Of a stretch of 64,000 nt of DNA, positions 1 to 8,510 are shown in pieces. A program made the translations under genes and the position numbers. Positions within the stretch are counted from its first letter, which is position 1, and the number at the start of each line of letters is the position of its first letter. The notes under the pieces are model-generated. The model worked only from the letters and a program-made list of their open reading frames with translations, ran no database searches and was not told the origin of the DNA. Source of the DNA: Chloracidobacterium sp. (lineage in GTDB: Bacteria; Acidobacteriota; Blastocatellia; Pyrinomonadales; Pyrinomonadaceae); NCBI GenBank assembly GCA_016712045.1, contig JADJRV010000013.1:18476-82475 (forward strand). The letters run 5' to 3'.

Positions 1-93
1 ATCTTGTTCAAAGGCCACATCGCTGATCCCGAACGATACGAAATTAGAGTAGAAAGACAGACCCAATTTTCGCGGCTTTTACGCGCGATCTGA
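1..93 (+). CDS. Possible C-terminal tail of a gene cut by the left edge
   Basis: The first frame is open from base 1 to a TGA at 91-93, giving about 30 residues with mixed charge that end in RLLRAI. There is no start inside the window. It may be the end of a protein that begins to the left, but the stretch is too short to assign a family, and chance openness is a real alternative. Confidence 0.25.
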   Translation: MLFKGHIADPERYEIRVERQTQFSRLLRAI

Positions 94-136
94 AAAAAAA
101 TATGACACACGTAGAACAAATATCGCCCCCCTAAGA

Positions 137-673
137 ATGCGATCCAAAAAAATAAAACATTTCTTTTCCTCGCTGTTATCGTTATTAGTGCGACGTTGGC
201 GTGCCAAAAACCAGCCGCAAATAACGCTAACGACAGCAAGGCAGCGACGAATACCAATCAGGCTGCAAATTCGGCGACGCCTCCGCCCGCGGTGCTTTCA
301 CCGCCTGCGTCCGATTCGCCGACCTCTGCTTACAAAGCGGCTTACGCTGCGCGCAAGAATAAGGACATCGTCGGGTTTAAAAAAGCTGATGTCCAAAGAC
401 GTGCTTGAATTTTTAACGATGGTTGGCGACGCCGACGAAAAGAAAAAGATGTCGCTCGACGATCAGTTAAAAGAATTGTGTGACAAGCCTCAGGCCGCGA
501 CCGCCGAGGCCCGCAACGAAAAGATCGATGGCGATTACGCAACGATCGAATACCTTGACGAAAAAGGCGGCTGGAAGCCGATGGAATTTATCAAAGAGGA
601 TGGTATGTGGAAATTGGCATTCGGCCCGCCGAAGAAAGGTTCGCCTGACAAGGCCAACGACAACAAAAAATAA
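137..673 (+). CDS. Small lipoprotein of unknown function (two frameshifts)
   Basis: I do not recognise a family. As given, the frame opened by the ATG at 137 becomes Arg-rich nonsense after a few codons. If the A7 run at 145-151 is one A short, the protein reads MRSKKNKTFLFLAV and continues into a lipobox (ATLAC) followed by an Ala/Asn/Thr/Pro-rich linker, which is a typical lipoprotein signal and tether. If the A6 run at 379-384 has one A too many, the linker joins the C-terminal part, which begins at LMSKDVLEFL and ends GSPDKANDNKK. The C-terminal half (about 90 residues) is a compact, Lys/Glu-rich domain with a WKPMEFIKEDGMWKL segment, reminiscent of small NTF2/DUF4878-like lipoprotein domains; that resemblance is an inference. 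The product would be exported and lipid-anchored. Both indels lie in A runs, so sequencing error is more likely than gene decay. Confidence 0.6.
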   Translation: MRSKKIKHFFSSLLSLLVRRWRAKNQPQITLTTARQRRIPIRLQIRRRLRPRCFHRLRPIRRPLLTKRLTLRARIRTSSGLKKLMSKDVLEFLTMVGDADEKKKMSLDDQLKELCDKPQAATAEARNEKIDGDYATIEYLDEKGGWKPMEFIKEDGMWKLAFGPPKKGSPDKANDNKK

Positions 674-726
674 TAGCGGCTAGAAATTTTGAGAGTTTAC
701 CCGTCAATAAGCACGAGGATTTAAGT

Positions 727-1916
727 ATGTTTTCTAAAACTATGAAGATGCACCGAGTTGGTTTTTTTATTTTTCTATCGCTGGCTTCTACAGGGATAGC
801 CGCTGGTCAGAACGCAGGCCAATTTTTAGTTCAATGTTCGGATAGTTTAGTAAAAAAGAACTATCAGGATGCGGTGGCTAAATGTACCAAGGCCATCGAC
901 GCTCAGCCGGATTCGGTCGACGCGTTTCAGTTGCGGGCATCCGCCTACGAGAAGATCGCTTATTACTCGGCCGCTATCGGCGACTACACTTCGCTGATAC
1001 GACTGACAAAAGGGGCGGCAAAGTTTCATTTTACCGGGCCGAGCTCTATAGCAAACGTATCGAGAACCAGAAAGCAATTGATGATTACACGGCCGTCATA
1101 ACCAAAGAGCCGACAGGCCCGTTCACGGCAAAATCTCTCTATGGCCGAGGGTTGATATATGACAAAGTTGGCCGCAAAGCCGCGGCTCAGGACGACTATG
1201 AAAGTGCGGTAAAACTTGATCCGGGATTTACCGAGGCCAAGAAAAAGATCGACCCTCTGCTTGGCTACATGACCATCACCCAGGCTGCCGATAATATAAT
1301 CCCGGGCATCCCGCCTACCCTGGGAATGAACGACAAAGGTGCGGAAACTAAGCCGAAACCGTTACCTACTTCGTCGCCGTCGGTCGCTGTAAAGACGAGC
1401 CCAACGAAACTACTGCCCGAACGTCAGCCGACACCAGCTGAGGATGAACGACTTGATAAGATCACTACTTGGCGCGACCGCGGCGTTAGACCACCTGCGG
1501 AGGATTTTGTCTGGGCATCGTTGTATATCTTTGAGCAGATCAGATATCTAAAAAATCGGGACAAGGGCGATAAGGAAACGGCGGAAAAGATTAGCGGCCT
1601 GTATTTTAAACATGCGGCACTGAGAGGTTCGATTCTGGATTTCAAGGGTTCGATCGGCGATCTGACTAATTGTCTCGTCTATTCGCCAAAGGATCATTGG
1701 TGTACAGTTTCGAGGGTTTATGCGTATTTGGAGGTCGGTAATAAACCTTCGGCGCTTGCAGATGCAAATAAGATCGTCGAACTCCAGCCACAATGGTCGT
1801 TGGGTTTCAAAGCCCGGGCTAACGTGCATTGTGCTATGGGAAACAAATCGCTCGCGCGGGCAGATGAACGGAAAGTGACCGAACTAGGCGACACAATCAC
1901 TACGCCCTGTAAATAG
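727..1916 (+). CDS. Exported TPR-repeat protein (one frameshift)
   Basis: The start is the ATG at 727, with a GAGG-like ribosome-binding site a few bases upstream. Residues 1-27 form a signal peptide ending near AAGQ. TPR-like helices follow: one pair about residues 32-65 (KNYQDAVAKCTKAIDAQPDS), another after the frame break (QKAIDDYTAVITKEP) and a third (AAAQDDYESAVKLDPGF). A Pro/Ser/Thr-rich linker then leads to a C-terminal pair of TPR-like helices with several Cys (CLVYSPKDHWC, CAMGNK). The frame changes at the G4 run 1012-1015; one extra G joins TKG to GKVSFYRAELYSKR without loss. Such proteins usually scaffold periplasmic or envelope complexes; no partner is indicated here. The final Cys just before the stop is a curiosity. 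Confidence 0.7.
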
Positions 1917-1956
1917 ATCTTTTTAAAAATATTCCGCCTGAAATTGGAGTAGAATA

Positions 1957-1992
1957 ATGTCTGATTCAGTTTTCTCTATCTTAAATATATGA
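1957..1992 (+). CDS. Candidate 11-codon leader ORF overlapping the aminotransferase start
   Basis: An ATG at 1957 is preceded by GGAG at 1946-1949 with 7-nt spacing. It encodes MSDSVFSILNI and stops with the TGA at 1990-1992, which overlaps the downstream ATG at 1989 (ATGA). The aminotransferase start itself has no visible ribosome-binding site, so re-initiation from this small ORF would explain its translation. The alternative is a one-base sequencing error that hides an N-terminal extension of the aminotransferase. Confidence 0.35.
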   Translation: MSDSVFSILNI

Positions 1993-3293
1993 CTCAAGCA
2001 GAACAACAATCACCGCTGAAGAGTGCTATTCAGAAGCACAAGGAATTTCTCTTTCCCGCAGTTGCGACTTACTACCAAGAGCCGCTGGCTCTCGTTAAGG
2101 GCGAGGGCGAGTACGTTTGGGATGATCAGGGGAATAAGTATCTCGATGCCTTTGGCGGCGTTCTTACCGTGAGCGTTGGGCATGCGAATCCGCGGGTTAA
2201 TGCCGCGTGGAAAGATCAGGTCGATAAGATCGCGCACATGTCGACGCTCTACGCCAACGGGCCGCAGGGCGATCTGGCGGAGAAATTGGCGGAGATCACG
2301 CCGGGCAATTTGAAGAAGTCGTTCTTTACGAATAGCGGCACTGAGGCCGACGACACGGCGATACTAGCGGCAAAGATCGCGACGGGGAATAACGAGATCG
2401 TGGTGCTGCGGCACAGTTATGCGGGGCGTTCGGCAACGGCTTTGTCGACTATCGGGCATAAGACTTGGAAGCCGATCGCTTCGCAGGTTGCGGGGATCGT
2501 TCATGCGGCGGCTCCGTATTGTTATCGTTGTCCGTTCAAGCTCGAATATCCGACGTGCGGCGTTGCTTGTGCGGATGATGTCGAGGAATTGATCAATACG
2601 ACGACGACCGGCAACATCGCGGCGTTTATGGCTGAGACGGTTCTTGGTGTCGGCGGATTTATCATTCCGCCGAAAGAGTATTTCCCCCGCGTGGCCGAGA
2701 TCGCACGCCGCCACGGCGGGCTGTTCATCTCGGACGAAGTCCAGGCCGCCTGGGGCCGCACGGGTGACAAATGGTTTGGCATCGAGCATTGGGGCGTCGA
2801 GCCGGACATCATTACTTCGGCCAAAGGCATGGGCAACGGCGTGCCGATCGGCTGGACGATCGCGACGCCTGAGGTCGCCGATGCGTTCCCGGGCCTGACG
2901 TTCTCGACATTCGGCGGCAATCCGGTCTCGTCAGCGGTTGGCCTCGCTGTCATCAACGTCATCGAAGAAGACGACCTCCGTACAAACGCCCGCGTCGTCG
3001 GCGATTATTTTCATAATGAGCTGCTCAAATTGCAGGAAAAATACGCCTGTATCGGCGATGTTCGCGGCATGGGCTTGATGCAGGGCATCGAACTCGTCAA
3101 AGACCGCCAAACCAAAGAACCGGCCCCCGACCTCGTCCTTCGCGTCTTCGAAGAGACCAAACGCCAGGGCGTCCTCATCGGCAAAGGCGGCCTCTACGGC
3201 AACGTCATTCGCACCGGCGTCATGCTCAATTCAACCACCGATTCGATCGACAAAGTCATCGAGGCGTTGGATGCGGGCTTGGCTCTTTGTTAG
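1989..3293 (+). CDS. Class III aminotransferase, AGXT2 / beta-alanine:pyruvate type
   Basis: This is a 434-residue PLP enzyme of the class III family, close in motif pattern to alanine-glyoxylate aminotransferase 2. The N-terminal part carries the TNSGTEADDTAI loop that binds the cofactor phosphate. The central FISDEVQAAWGRTG stretch holds the Asp that contacts the pyridine nitrogen, and TSAKGMGNG contains the Schiff-base lysine, K279. A CYRCPFKL...C stretch about residue 180 resembles the Cys-containing loop of AGXT2. Family members transaminate beta-alanine and 3-aminoisobutyrate, the end products of reductive uracil and thymine breakdown. Because hydA, beta-ureidopropionase and mmsA lie downstream on the same strand, I infer that it makes malonate semialdehyde or methylmalonate semialdehyde. 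A GABA or ornithine role is less likely from context. The start has no SD of its own; see the leader ORF at 1957-1992. Confidence 0.88.
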   Translation: MTQAEQQSPLKSAIQKHKEFLFPAVATYYQEPLALVKGEGEYVWDDQGNKYLDAFGGVLTVSVGHANPRVNAAWKDQVDKIAHMSTLYANGPQGDLAEKLAEITPGNLKKSFFTNSGTEADDTAILAAKIATGNNEIVVLRHSYAGRSATALSTIGHKTWKPIASQVAGIVHAAAPYCYRCPFKLEYPTCGVACADDVEELINTTTTGNIAAFMAETVLGVGGFIIPPKEYFPRVAEIARRHGGLFISDEVQAAWGRTGDKWFGIEHWGVEPDIITSAKGMGNGVPIGWTIATPEVADAFPGLTFSTFGGNPVSSAVGLAVINVIEEDDLRTNARVVGDYFHNELLKLQEKYACIGDVRGMGLMQGIELVKDRQTKEPAPDLVLRVFEETKRQGVLIGKGGLYGNVIRTGVMLNSTTDSIDKVIEALDAGLALC

Positions 3294-3301
3294 GAAAGTT
3301 T

Positions 3302-3618
3302 GCCACAGAGGTCACAGAGAAGTGGGAGACAAATTTGTTGAATGCGTTAGTCACGGCAAATCCAAACCGGCGTTTATCTGCTGGCATTTGATTCACGAAT
3401 CGAATGTAGGATGGAATGATGCAATCCAAGACGAAGAATCACCCGACGACCCTTTCTATGGCTGTATCAGAGCAAACTGTGATGACTGCGAATCAATCGC
3501 GGTCTTGACTACCGGATTTGTAGAGCACTCATTTGCGAATATTCAGCTCGTGTGCGAAGAATGTGCCTTAAATATCAAGCGTGCGAATATTAAATAAGAA
3601 CTCTGTGCCCTCTGTGGC
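3302..3618. repeat. 317-bp cassette bounded by 18-bp inverted repeats
   Basis: GCCACAGAGGTCACAGAG at 3302-3319 and its reverse complement at 3601-3618 (CTCTGTGCCCTCTGTGGC) match at 17 of 18 positions. The flanking T-rich bases also partly agree (AAAGTTT outside the left arm; on the reverse strand AATTTTA outside the right arm). The arms enclose one small ORF. The arrangement resembles a MITE or small mobile cassette inserted between the aminotransferase gene and hydA. No clear target-site duplication is visible. Single related arms occur upstream of 19903 and near 45730. Confidence 0.6.
3322..3597 (+). CDS. Small Cys/His-rich protein of unknown function inside the inverted-repeat cassette
   Basis: An open frame runs from within the end of the aminotransferase gene, but the segment before 3322 is only translated inverted repeat (CHRGHREV). 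I therefore prefer the GTG at 3322, giving about 91 residues: VGDKFVECVSHGKSKPAFIC and onward, ending CEECALNIKRANIK. The N-terminal VECxxHGxxxPAFxCxHL pattern and the C-terminal CEEC pair suggest a small zinc-ribbon-like fold. I know such short proteins as hypotheticals in soil bacteria and have no function for them. The frame is intact, unlike many neighbours. It is probably real, but the start is uncertain. Confidence 0.5.
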   Translation: MGDKFVECVSHGKSKPAFICWHLIHESNVGWNDAIQDEESPDDPFYGCIRANCDDCESIAVLTTGFVEHSFANIQLVCEECALNIKRANIK

Positions 3619-3628
3619 TAAAATTCCT

Positions 3629-5008
3629 ATGAAAACACTAATCAAAAACGGGCGGGTTGTTACTGCGGTGGACGACTATCGGGCGGATATTTTTATTGAC
3701 GGCGAGACGGTGACGACTATCGGCAAGCGGCTGGATATGGAGGCGGATGTTGTGCTGGACGCGTCGGGGAGGCTGGTGATCCCGGGCGGGATCGATCCGC
3801 ATACGCATATGGAGCTGCCGTTTGGCGGGACGTTTGCGTCGGACGATTTTTTTACCGGGACGCGGGCGGCGGCGTTTGGGGGGACGACGACGATCATTGA
3901 TTTTGCGGTGCAGACGAAGGGCGAATCGATGACCTCGGGCGTCGATGCGTGGCACAAAAAGGCCGAGGGCAAGACGGCGATCGACTACGGGTTTCATCTC
4001 ATCACGACCGAGTTTGAGGACGGCGACGAGAAAGAGATGTACAAGCTGATGGACGAGGGCATCACTTCGTTCAAGCTGTTTATGGCGTATCCGGGAGTGT
4101 TTTTGGCGGACGACGCGACGATCTTTCGAGCGATGTCGGCGGCGGGCAAACGCGGAGGCCTGATCTGCATGCACGCCGAGAACGGCATCGTTATCAACGA
4201 GATCATTAAACGCTTTTTAGCCGAGGGGCGAACGGCTCCGAAGTATCACGCTTTGACGCGTCCGACGATCGCCGAGGCCGAGGGCGTTCATCGTGCGATA
4301 GCAATCGCGGAGATGGCCGAGTCGCCGGTGTATATCGTTCATCTCTCGTGTACCGACGCTCTCAATCAAGTGCGACAAGCGAGAGATCGCGGCATTCCGG
4401 CTTTTGCCGAGACCTGTCCGCAATATCTTTTCCACTCGATCGACGATTACGGCGACGGCTGGGAAGGTGCCAAATACGTCATGACGCCGCCTTTGCGTGA
4501 GAAACATAACTGTGCCGAGCTCTGGAAAGGCCTCAAGATGGACGACCTGCAAGTCATCTCGACCGACCATTGCCCGTTCTGCATGAAGGAGCAAAAGGAA
4601 CTCGGGCTCGGTGATTTTTCCAAGATCCCAAACGGAGCACCCGGAGTCGAGAACCGCATGAACCTCATCTACAACGGCGGCGTGGTCGCGCAGCGAATAT
4701 CGTTGAATAGATTTGTCGAGCTAACCTCAACCGCCGCGGCGAAGATGTTCGGCCTCTTCCCCAAGAAAGGCACTATCGCTGTCGGTTCGGACGCGGATAT
4801 CGTCATCTTTAACCCGGACACCGAACACACCTTCGGCGTCGATGCAGAGCATATGAATGTCGATTATTCTTCGTACGAAGGCTGGAAGGTTAAAGGCAAG
4901 GTCGAAACCGTCCTCTCACGCGGCCGTGTCGTCATCCAAAACGGCGAGCACACTGGCAAGCAAGGTGATGGACAATTCCTCAAACGAGGCGAGTGTGTGA
5001 AGGTTTAG
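3629..5008 (+). CDS. hydA: Dihydropyrimidinase (D-hydantoinase family)
   Basis: This is the second step of reductive pyrimidine breakdown: hydrolytic opening of 5,6-dihydrouracil or dihydrothymine to the N-carbamoyl-beta-amino acid. It is a 459-residue cytosolic amidohydrolase with a two-metal centre. All ligands are visible: H58 and H60 (DPHTHM), the carboxylated lysine K149 (SFKLFMAYPG), H182 (CMHAEN), H238 (YIVHLSC) and D313 (STDHC). Length and spacing match the family closely. The frame is open further upstream to 3581, but those 16 codons are only translated repeat sequence, so I take the ATG at 3629. It lies 11 bp after the right arm of the 3302-3618 cassette, so that arm may carry or displace its translation signals. 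The preT/preA and ureidopropionase genes downstream support the substrate assignment. Confidence 0.95.
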   Translation: MKTLIKNGRVVTAVDDYRADIFIDGETVTTIGKRLDMEADVVLDASGRLVIPGGIDPHTHMELPFGGTFASDDFFTGTRAAAFGGTTTIIDFAVQTKGESMTSGVDAWHKKAEGKTAIDYGFHLITTEFEDGDEKEMYKLMDEGITSFKLFMAYPGVFLADDATIFRAMSAAGKRGGLICMHAENGIVINEIIKRFLAEGRTAPKYHALTRPTIAEAEGVHRAIAIAEMAESPVYIVHLSCTDALNQVRQARDRGIPAFAETCPQYLFHSIDDYGDGWEGAKYVMTPPLREKHNCAELWKGLKMDDLQVISTDHCPFCMKEQKELGLGDFSKIPNGAPGVENRMNLIYNGGVVAQRISLNRFVELTSTAAAKMFGLFPKKGTIAVGSDADIVIFNPDTEHTFGVDAEHMNVDYSSYEGWKVKGKVETVLSRGRVVIQNGEHTGKQGDGQFLKRGECVKV

Positions 5009-5141
5009 TCGCCGTATTAAATTCGAAAGTTCAAACAACTGAAACCCAAATTTTGCTTTCGGAGCGGTGGCTTTGTGATCTGCGTCCTATGTTTTGACGG
5101 AGCGTGGTCATAATCTCGACGAAGGAGAGTGATTTTAATCT

Positions 5142-7886
5142 ATGGCAACGACCGGAAAAAACAATAAATATGTTTACTTCTTCGGCGGCGGCAAGGCCGA
5201 CGGGAATGAGTCAATGAAGGACCTTTTGGGCGGCAAAGGGGCGAATTTAGCTGAGATGGCGGGCCATCCGAAACTAAAGCTGCCGGTTCCGCCCGGTTTT
5301 ACGGTAACGACCGAGGTTTGTACCTATCTGACGGCCCACAAAAAGTCCTATCCGAAGACGCTGAAAGCCGAGGTCGAGGCATCGATGCTCCGGATGGAGA
5401 AACTGACCGGCAAGAAATTCGGCAACGAATCGAACCCGCTGCTGGTGTCGATCCGTTCGGGAGCGAGGCGATCGATGCCCGGGATGATGGAAACGGTGCT
5501 GAATGTGGGGCTAAACGAAAAGACCATTCATGGCCTTATCGAGCAAAGCGGCGACGAGCGGTTTGCGTACGACGCTTACCGGCGGTTGATCATGATGTAC
5601 GCCGACGTGGTGATGGAAAAGGGTGCCGGTATCGAGCCGAAAGGCGGAAATGGCATCCGCAAGCAGCTAGACAAAAAGCTCGACGCCATCAAGGTCAAAC
5701 AGGGATATGCGAGCGACACAGACCTTACCATTCCGGAGTTGAAAGCACTTGTTACCGACTTTAAGAAAACGGTAAAGAAGGTGCTGGGGACCGATTTCCC
5801 TGAGGACCCTTGGGACCAGATGTGGGGCGGGATCAGCGCCGTATTTAGCAGTTGGAACGGCAAGCGGGCGGTTGAGTATCGTGCGATCGAGAATATTCCC
5901 GATGAATGGGGAACTGCCGTGAACGTACAGGCGATGGTATTTGGCAACATGGGTACGGATAGCTGCACGGGCGTTGCGTTTACGCGGAATCCCGGAAATG
6001 GCGAGAATAAGTTTTACGGCGAGTATCTCGTCAATGCTCAGGGCGAAGACGTGGTCGCGGGAACGAGGACGCCGGCTCCGGTAAATGAATATTCCAAGAA
6101 CGCACAGAGCAAGCAGTTCAAGACGCTCGAGAAATTAATGCCGGAGCTCTATCAGGAACTGTTTGAATATCAAAAACGGCTCGAAGTGCATTACAAGGAC
6201 ATGCAGGATATTGAGTTCACCATCGAAAAAGGAAAACTCTATATGCTGCAATGCCGCGTCGGAAAGCGTAATGGCGTTGCCGCGGTTCGAATGGCGACTG
6301 AGATGTACGCAGAGAAGCTGATCGACATCAATACGGCCATCATGCGAGTCGGGCCGAATCAACTCGTCGAACTGCTCCTCCCGATGCTTGATCCGAAGGC
6401 TGAACTTATTACAAAGCCGATCGCCAAGGGACTGCCGGCCGGGCCGGGCGGGGCACGCGGTCGGGTAGTATTTTCTTCGCATGACGCTGTCGAATGGGCC
6501 AAGAAAGGTGAAAATGTGATTTTGGTGCGTGAGGAGACGTCTCCAGAGGACGTTGACGGAATGCACAAGGCGGAGGCGATCCTTACTTCGAAAGGCGGAA
6601 TGACTTCGCATGCCGCATTAGTTGCCAGGGGTTGGGGGAAGTGCTGTATCGTCGGCTGCGGCGACATCGAGATCAACCACGATGCCAGAAATTTCAAAGC
6701 GAAAGACGGGACAGTAATCCGCGAAGGGGATTGGCTGAGCCTGAATGGCACCAAAGGGCTTGTTTACACCGGGAGCATGCCTCTCGTCGATATCGATCTT
6801 GATAAGAACCAGTCGTACAAGGACCTGATGAAGCTCGTCGACAAGGTCAAAACAATGGGTGTACGGGCAAATGCTGAGACTCCAGAGGTTGCGACGCAGG
6901 CCTTAAAATTTGGGGCTGAGGGCATCGGCCTTTTCAGGACCGAGCATATGTTCTACGGCGAAGGCGGTGAGCAGCCGCTGTTCCTTCTGCGCAAGATGAT
7001 CGTAAGCAAGTCGGAAACCGAGCGCCGCAAGGCTTTGAACGAACTGTACAAATTCGTCAAAAAAGACGTAAAAGAAACTCTCAAAGTAATGAACGGCCGG
7101 CCGGTAACGATCCGGCTACTCGATCCTCCGCTGCATGAATTTGTGCCTCACGATAAAGAGAAACTGTTAGAGTTGAGCAAAGTGCTCGACATTAGTATGA
7201 GTGTTTTGAAGCGTCGAGTTATCGCTCTCGCGGAGAACAACCCGATGCTTGGGCATCGCGGCGTACGTCTTGGGATCAGCTATCCGGAAATAACGGAGAT
7301 GCAGGTCCGAGCGATCCTCGAGGCGACTGCGGAATTGATCAAAGCGGGAAAAAAAGCGCTGCCGGAGATAATGATTCCCGTCACATGTACTTTCAACGAG
7401 CTAAAGCATCAGAAGACGATCGTCGATCAGGTGTACAAAGAGGTCTGCGAAAAGCAGAAGCTCAAAAAGATACCTTACCTATACGGTACGATGATCGAGA
7501 CGCCGAGGGCCGCGATCCGGGCCGGATTGATGGCTGAAGTGGCTGATTTCTTCAGTTACGGAACCAACGATCTGACGCAGATGAGCTTTGGATTTAGCCG
7601 CGACGACATCGGCGGATTCTTGCCAAAATATCTCGACCTTGGGATATTGCCGTACGATCCGTTTCAGACCATTGATACTGACGGCATCGGCGAATTGATC
7701 CGTATGGGTATCGAGCGGGGCCGCGAGATCAAGCCCAAGCTAAAGGTTGGCATTTGCGGCGAACATGGCGGAGACGCCGACAGCGTAAAATTCTGTCACA
7801 AACTAGGCATGGATTATGTAAGCTGTTCACCGTTTCGAGTGCCGATCGCCAGACTCGCAGCGGCGCAAGCAGCTATCGGATCTTAG
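5142..7886 (+). CDS. ppdK: Pyruvate, phosphate dikinase
   Basis: This 914-residue enzyme interconverts pyruvate + ATP + Pi with phosphoenolpyruvate + AMP + PPi. The N-terminal ATP-grasp domain begins FFGGGKADGNESMKDLLGGK and includes SIRSGARRSMPGMMETVL. The phosphohistidine domain has GGMTSHAALVARG, with H490 as the phosphoryl carrier. The C-terminal PEP/pyruvate TIM barrel has GLFRTEHMF, SYGTNDLTQM and KVGICGEHGGD, with the catalytic Cys at 872. Length is slightly above the usual 870-890. AAGGAGAG lies about 15 bases before the start. It sits 133 bp after hydA on the same strand. The link to pyrimidine use is inference: it could shift pyruvate, produced or consumed by the transaminase step, toward PEP for gluconeogenesis. 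The frame is fully intact. Confidence 0.96.
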   Translation: MATTGKNNKYVYFFGGGKADGNESMKDLLGGKGANLAEMAGHPKLKLPVPPGFTVTTEVCTYLTAHKKSYPKTLKAEVEASMLRMEKLTGKKFGNESNPLLVSIRSGARRSMPGMMETVLNVGLNEKTIHGLIEQSGDERFAYDAYRRLIMMYADVVMEKGAGIEPKGGNGIRKQLDKKLDAIKVKQGYASDTDLTIPELKALVTDFKKTVKKVLGTDFPEDPWDQMWGGISAVFSSWNGKRAVEYRAIENIPDEWGTAVNVQAMVFGNMGTDSCTGVAFTRNPGNGENKFYGEYLVNAQGEDVVAGTRTPAPVNEYSKNAQSKQFKTLEKLMPELYQELFEYQKRLEVHYKDMQDIEFTIEKGKLYMLQCRVGKRNGVAAVRMATEMYAEKLIDINTAIMRVGPNQLVELLLPMLDPKAELITKPIAKGLPAGPGGARGRVVFSSHDAVEWAKKGENVILVREETSPEDVDGMHKAEAILTSKGGMTSHAALVARGWGKCCIVGCGDIEINHDARNFKAKDGTVIREGDWLSLNGTKGLVYTGSMPLVDIDLDKNQSYKDLMKLVDKVKTMGVRANAETPEVATQALKFGAEGIGLFRTEHMFYGEGGEQPLFLLRKMIVSKSETERRKALNELYKFVKKDVKETLKVMNGRPVTIRLLDPPLHEFVPHDKEKLLELSKVLDISMSVLKRRVIALAENNPMLGHRGVRLGISYPEITEMQVRAILEATAELIKAGKKALPEIMIPVTCTFNELKHQKTIVDQVYKEVCEKQKLKKIPYLYGTMIETPRAAIRAGLMAEVADFFSYGTNDLTQMSFGFSRDDIGGFLPKYLDLGILPYDPFQTIDTDGIGELIRMGIERGREIKPKLKVGICGEHGGDADSVKFCHKLGMDYVSCSPFRVPIARLAAAQAAIGS

Positions 7887-7934
7887 GATGATCGGGCTAG
7901 CCATGATGTCGGATCAAATAGTAAATTATATGGA

Positions 7935-8453
7935 ATGATCATTCGCCTCGCAGAACGAGAACTCAAAACGAGATTCGGAATATTTACTGAGACGCTTTAT
8001 TACGACGGCCAAGCCGAGTCGATCGCTCTCGTGATGGGGGACATCGCGGGTGGTGAAAATATACTGTGTCGCATCCATTCCGCTTGTATCGGCGGCCACG
8101 TTTTTAACAGCGTCGAATGTGAATGTGCCGATGAAATGGCCGCTGCACAGGCCGCAATTCAGCAAGCCGGACGAGGCGTGATCATCTACCTCGATCAGGA
8201 AGGCAAGGGCAATGGGCATCTCGCGTTGATGAAGAGTATCCCATTCAAAAAAGCGGGAATGAGCCAGGCTGATGCTTATGTTAAGGCCGGTTTTGCTGCG
8301 GATGCCCGTGATTATCGCCCGGCGGCAGAGCTTCTTGCAGAACTAGGTGTACGGTCAGTAACGCTGCTGACAGGCAATACGTCAAAGGGGCGTGATCTCG
8401 AAAATGCCGGTATAAAAATCGCCGGCTTTCAACCTCTTGCAACGGTCAAATAA
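7935..8453 (+). CDS. GTP cyclohydrolase II-like protein with altered active site
   Basis: The 172 residues align from end to end with the core of RibA (GTP cyclohydrolase II). The zinc cysteines are kept: HSACIGGHVFNSVECEC corresponds to HSECLTGDALFSLRCDC of E. coli (C54, C65, C67). The GFAADARDY segment keeps the D126/R128 equivalents, and LLTGNTSKG the LLTNNPKK loop. Two changes stand out. QEGR is QEGK here, and with no gap between QEG and AAD the residue aligned with catalytic Tyr105 is Ile. The C-terminal tail of about 25 residues found in RibA is also missing. It may therefore not make the riboflavin precursor. GCHII homologues such as yeast Urc1 take part in a separate pyrimidine breakdown route, so a role in this pyrimidine locus is possible but unproven. 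No other rib genes are nearby. Confidence 0.7.
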   Translation: MIIRLAERELKTRFGIFTETLYYDGQAESIALVMGDIAGGENILCRIHSACIGGHVFNSVECECADEMAAAQAAIQQAGRGVIIYLDQEGKGNGHLALMKSIPFKKAGMSQADAYVKAGFAADARDYRPAAELLAELGVRSVTLLTGNTSKGRDLENAGIKIAGFQPLATVK

Positions 8454-8458
8454 AAAGA

Positions 8459-8497
8459 TCCGCTGCCAAAAACATTCTTGACAGCGGACCATTTTTT
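8459..8497. terminator. Bidirectional intrinsic terminator
   Basis: TCCGCTG at 8459-8465 pairs with CAGCGGA at 8482-8488 and is followed by a T6 run at 8492-8497. The AAAAA just before the stem serves the opposite strand. It separates the convergent GCHII-like gene and the lipoprotein gene. Confidence 0.8.
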
Positions 8498-8510
8498 CTC
8501 TCAACACTAA

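Noticed and set aside
3581..3628. N-terminal extension of dihydropyrimidinase
   Set aside because: The extra 16 codons are only translated inverted-repeat sequence, and family proteins begin at the ATG at 3629.
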